Below are positions 62,219 to 64,000 of a stretch of 64,000 nucleotides of DNA, one piece after another. The stretch spans positions 992,001 to 1,056,000 of the forward strand of contig NZ_BLPF01000003.1 in NCBI RefSeq assembly GCF_011764425.1. The letters are read 5' to 3'. The stretch comes from Phytohabitans houttuyneae (GTDB lineage: Bacteria > Actinomycetota > Actinomycetes > Mycobacteriales > Micromonosporaceae). The notes beneath the pieces were generated by a model, which saw nothing but the letters and a program-made list of their open reading frames with translations, made no database searches and was not told the DNA's origin. A program made the position numbers and the translations under genes. Every line of letters begins with the position of its first letter. The first letter of the stretch is position 1.

Positions 62219-63519
62219 TTGCCGAGGCTGGTCAGGTTGTCGTTGTACGGCTTGGCGATCTCGTCGAGCACCGCCTCGGGGCTCTTCGTCCCGTTGATCA
62301 GGTGCTGCGCGCCGGCGACGAGCACGTCGTAGTAGCCGGGCGCCGGCCAGTCGGGGTAGAAGGCCAGCCCGTCCGTCGACGTCACCTTGTTGAAGTTGTC
62401 GATCAGCTCCTTGCTCTTGGCGTCGGTGATCGCCGCCGGGTCGGCCAGCACGGGCACGCCGCCGGAGTTGCCGAGCAGGTTCTGGATCTCCGGCTTCATC
62501 GTGATGTCGATGAAGTCGTACGCCAGGCTCTTGTTCTTGGCGTTCTTGGGGACGACCCAGATGTTGCCGCCGGAGCCCGGGTGCAGCGTGTTGCCGGGGA
62601 ACAGGAACGTGCCCCACTCGAACTTCGCCTCGGCGACGAAGCGGCCGTACCACCAGCTGCCGGAGATGACCATCGGGAACTTGCCCTGGGTGAAGGAGAC
62701 GCCCATCGGGTCGGCCTTGATGCCGGCCGAGTCCTTGGGGATGTACCCCTTCTTGACCCAGTCCGCGAACGTGTTCGCCGCGTACGTGAACTCGGGTCCC
62801 TTGAAGTCGACCTTGCCCTTGTAGAGCTGGAAGCTGTCCACGAAGGCGCGGTTGGCCTTGGCGAGCGCGAGCTCGTAGAGGATCTGCTGCGCCGGGTACT
62901 CCGCGCCGCCGACCGACAGCGGCGCCACGCCGGCCTTCACGAACGTGTCCATCGCCGCCTCGAACTCGGCGAGCGTCGTAGGCACCTGCACCTTGTGCTT
63001 CGCGAAGAGGTCCTTGTTGTAGTAGACCATCACGTACTCGGCGTAGTTGGGCACGCCGTACCACTTGCCGTCGCCCATGATGCCCTCGGCGTCGTACTTC
63101 GAGGTCGTCTGCAGGCTTGGGCCGATCTTGTCCCAGCCGCGCTTGCCCGCCTCCTCGGTGAGGTCGGTGAGCAGCCCCTGCTTCGACAGCAGGCCGGCGG
63201 TCGCGTTGCCCTTGTTGTACTCCATGATGTCGGGCGCTTCGTCCGAGTTGAGGATCATTCCGGCGTTCTGCCGGATCTGCTCGAAGCCCTTCTCCTCGAA
63301 CTGCACCTTGACGCCGGGGTGAGACGCCTCGAACTGCTTGATCGCTTCGGCCCAGGCGATGCCCATGGCGCTGTTCGCACCCTCGTAGTGCCAGAGCTTG
63401 AGGGTCTTGCCGTCGCCGCTGCCGGCGCTGTCGTCGGAGTCGGCGCCGCAGGCGGCCAGGACCAGCGATGCGGCGGCGAGTACGGCGACGGTGCCCGCGC
63501 GTAGGCGAGAAGTTGACAC
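62215..63519 (-). CDS. ABC sugar-binding lipoprotein
   Basis: 434 residues of the CUT1 solute-binding family. Signal peptide with lipobox SLVLAAC (Cys24), then TLKLWHYEGANSAMGIAWAE, DIMEYNKGN, GDGKWYGVPNYAEYVMVYYN. It should deliver an oligosaccharide to the following two permeases. GTG at 63519 has GAGGAGG five bases upstream. The operon (binding protein, MalF, MalG, GH31) starts from a promoter next to the LacI-type palindrome. Confidence 0.93.
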   Translation of the reverse strand: MSTSRLRAGTVAVLAAASLVLAACGADSDDSAGSGDGKTLKLWHYEGANSAMGIAWAEAIKQFEASHPGVKVQFEEKGFEQIRQNAGMILNSDEAPDIMEYNKGNATAGLLSKQGLLTDLTEEAGKRGWDKIGPSLQTTSKYDAEGIMGDGKWYGVPNYAEYVMVYYNKDLFAKHKVQVPTTLAEFEAAMDTFVKAGVAPLSVGGAEYPAQQILYELALAKANRAFVDSFQLYKGKVDFKGPEFTYAANTFADWVKKGYIPKDSAGIKADPMGVSFTQGKFPMVISGSWWYGRFVAEAKFEWGTFLFPGNTLHPGSGGNIWVVPKNAKNKSLAYDFIDITMKPEIQNLLGNSGGVPVLADPAAITDAKSKELIDNFNKVTSTDGLAFYPDWPAPGYYDVLVAGAQHLINGTKSPEAVLDEIAKPYNDNLTSLGK

Positions 63520-63664
63520 TGCTGCCTCCTCGTGGAGCGGTGAGCGGACCGGGGCCCGCGTAGCGAGACAGGGGTGGGTACGGGGTGCGGCTCGCCGGCC
63601 CGGCGTCAACGGGCCCGCGCCCCGGTCGGGCGACGTGTCGAATGCGGTGCCGTCGAAGCGCCTT

Positions 63665-63680
63665 GTCGAAGCGCTTCGAC
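63665..63680. promoter_or_regulatory. LacI-family operator
   Basis: GTCGAAGCGCTTCGAC is a perfect 16-bp palindrome with the central CG and flanking AAGCGCTT typical of LacI/GalR regulators. A near half-site CGTCGAAGCGCC lies just upstream (63651-63662). It is in the 308-base gap between the binding-protein gene and the divergent GH3 gene. The remaining gap holds only AT-rich promoter-like DNA (63721-63800, e.g. AACTATTGACAGG). Confidence 0.82.
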
Positions 63681-63827
63681 TACCCGCTCGCAAGCTAACT
63701 TGACCACCGGCCGCCGTGTCAACGGAATCAACCGATGATTTCGTAACGGTTTCGGCAAACCGGCTCCTCCGAATAGTTCGTATGGCGTCTAAACTATTGA
63801 CAGGTTCTCGCGCTCTCGGCAAGTGTC

Positions 63828-64000
63828 GTGCGCGTGCGCGTTCCGAGAGCCTGGCTGGCTGCCGCTGTCACCGCCGTCCTGCTCGCCCCGGTCGCTCCCG
63901 CGCGGGCGGCCGAGCCGGCGTATCCCTTCCGCGACCCCGACCTACCCCTCGCCGTGCGGATCGACGACCTTGTCGGCCGCCTCACCCCGGCGGAGAAGAT
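63828..64000 (+). CDS. Secreted glycoside hydrolase family 3, 3'-truncated by window edge
   Basis: Only the first 57 codons are visible: signal peptide (AWLAAAVTAVLLAPVAPARAA) then YPFRDPDLPLAVRIDDLVGRL and TPAEKM, which is the standard N-terminal start of GH3 beta-glucosidases/xylosidases. GTG at 63828 or 63834. With the divergent importer and GH31 it would work outside the cell on beta-linked glucan or xyloglucan. Identity depends on the part beyond the window. Confidence 0.75.
   Translation, partial: MRVRVPRAWLAAAVTAVLLAPVAPARAAEPAYPFRDPDLPLAVRIDDLVGRLTPAEK

Overview
The window is about 64 kb of very GC-rich DNA with strong G/C bias at third codon positions, many GTG starts, 4-bp ATGA/GTGA stop-start overlaps, LuxR/TetR/GntR/ROK regulators, a GerW-type sporulation protein, Tat and lipoprotein signals, and a second type II topoisomerase pair. 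This fits a filamentous soil actinomycete, most likely Micromonosporaceae. That placement is inferred from gene content and style only; there is no rRNA or other marker here.

Layout. 0-5 kb: truncated two-component system, a small oxidoreductase/monooxygenase/methyltransferase operon, a DUF4232 exported protein. 5-11.4 kb: amino-sugar or beta-glucoside import operon (ROK regulator, ABC importer, GH4, BadF-type sugar kinase). 11.4-17.4 kb: TetR/SMR divergon with a perfect operator palindrome, a secreted muralytic-like protein behind a 30-bp tandem repeat, TetR-MFS pair, MmyB-type XRE/SDR divergon. 17.4-23 kb: parE-parC, with a 324-residue intein in ParC. 23-26.8 kb: SoxR-box quinone reductase, ABC transporter pair, universal stress protein, GerW protein. 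26.9-29.8 kb: D-amino-acid-like catabolic divergon (D-threonine aldolase-like enzyme; amidohydrolase, RidA). 30-34.3 kb: MFS, GNAT, secreted lectin-like protein, GH30 glycosidase. 34.4-39.9 kb: a GntR-controlled carbohydrate locus (phosphotriesterase-like hydrolase; ROK kinase, SIS isomerase, SDR, FAD oxidoreductase) with matching operators. 40-49.2 kb: methyltransferase, large LuxR (LAL) regulator, cyclophilin, TetR with a broken MFS gene, AlkZ-like DNA glycosylase, XRE-cupin/aminotransferase divergon. 49.4-55 kb: DUF1501/DUF1800 pair, membrane DUF5919-like protein, GntR-TetR fusion regulator and FAD monooxygenase. 55.1-58.3 kb: lower-GC island with a NACHT NTPase (candidate antiphage protein) and a small unknown gene. 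58.3-64 kb: alpha-xylosidase (GH31), ABC sugar importer, start of a secreted GH3 enzyme, with a LacI-type operator; together they suggest uptake of xyloglucan-type oligosaccharides.

The most notable items are the ParC intein with a decayed endonuclease motif, the NACHT island, a near-exact SoxR box, a 62-bp palindromic element present twice at convergent gene ends, the uncharacterised GntR sugar locus, and four single-base frameshifts in G/C runs of ABC transporter genes that look like sequencing errors. Coordinates of start codons were chosen from ribosome binding sites and gene overlaps read by eye; no database search was possible.
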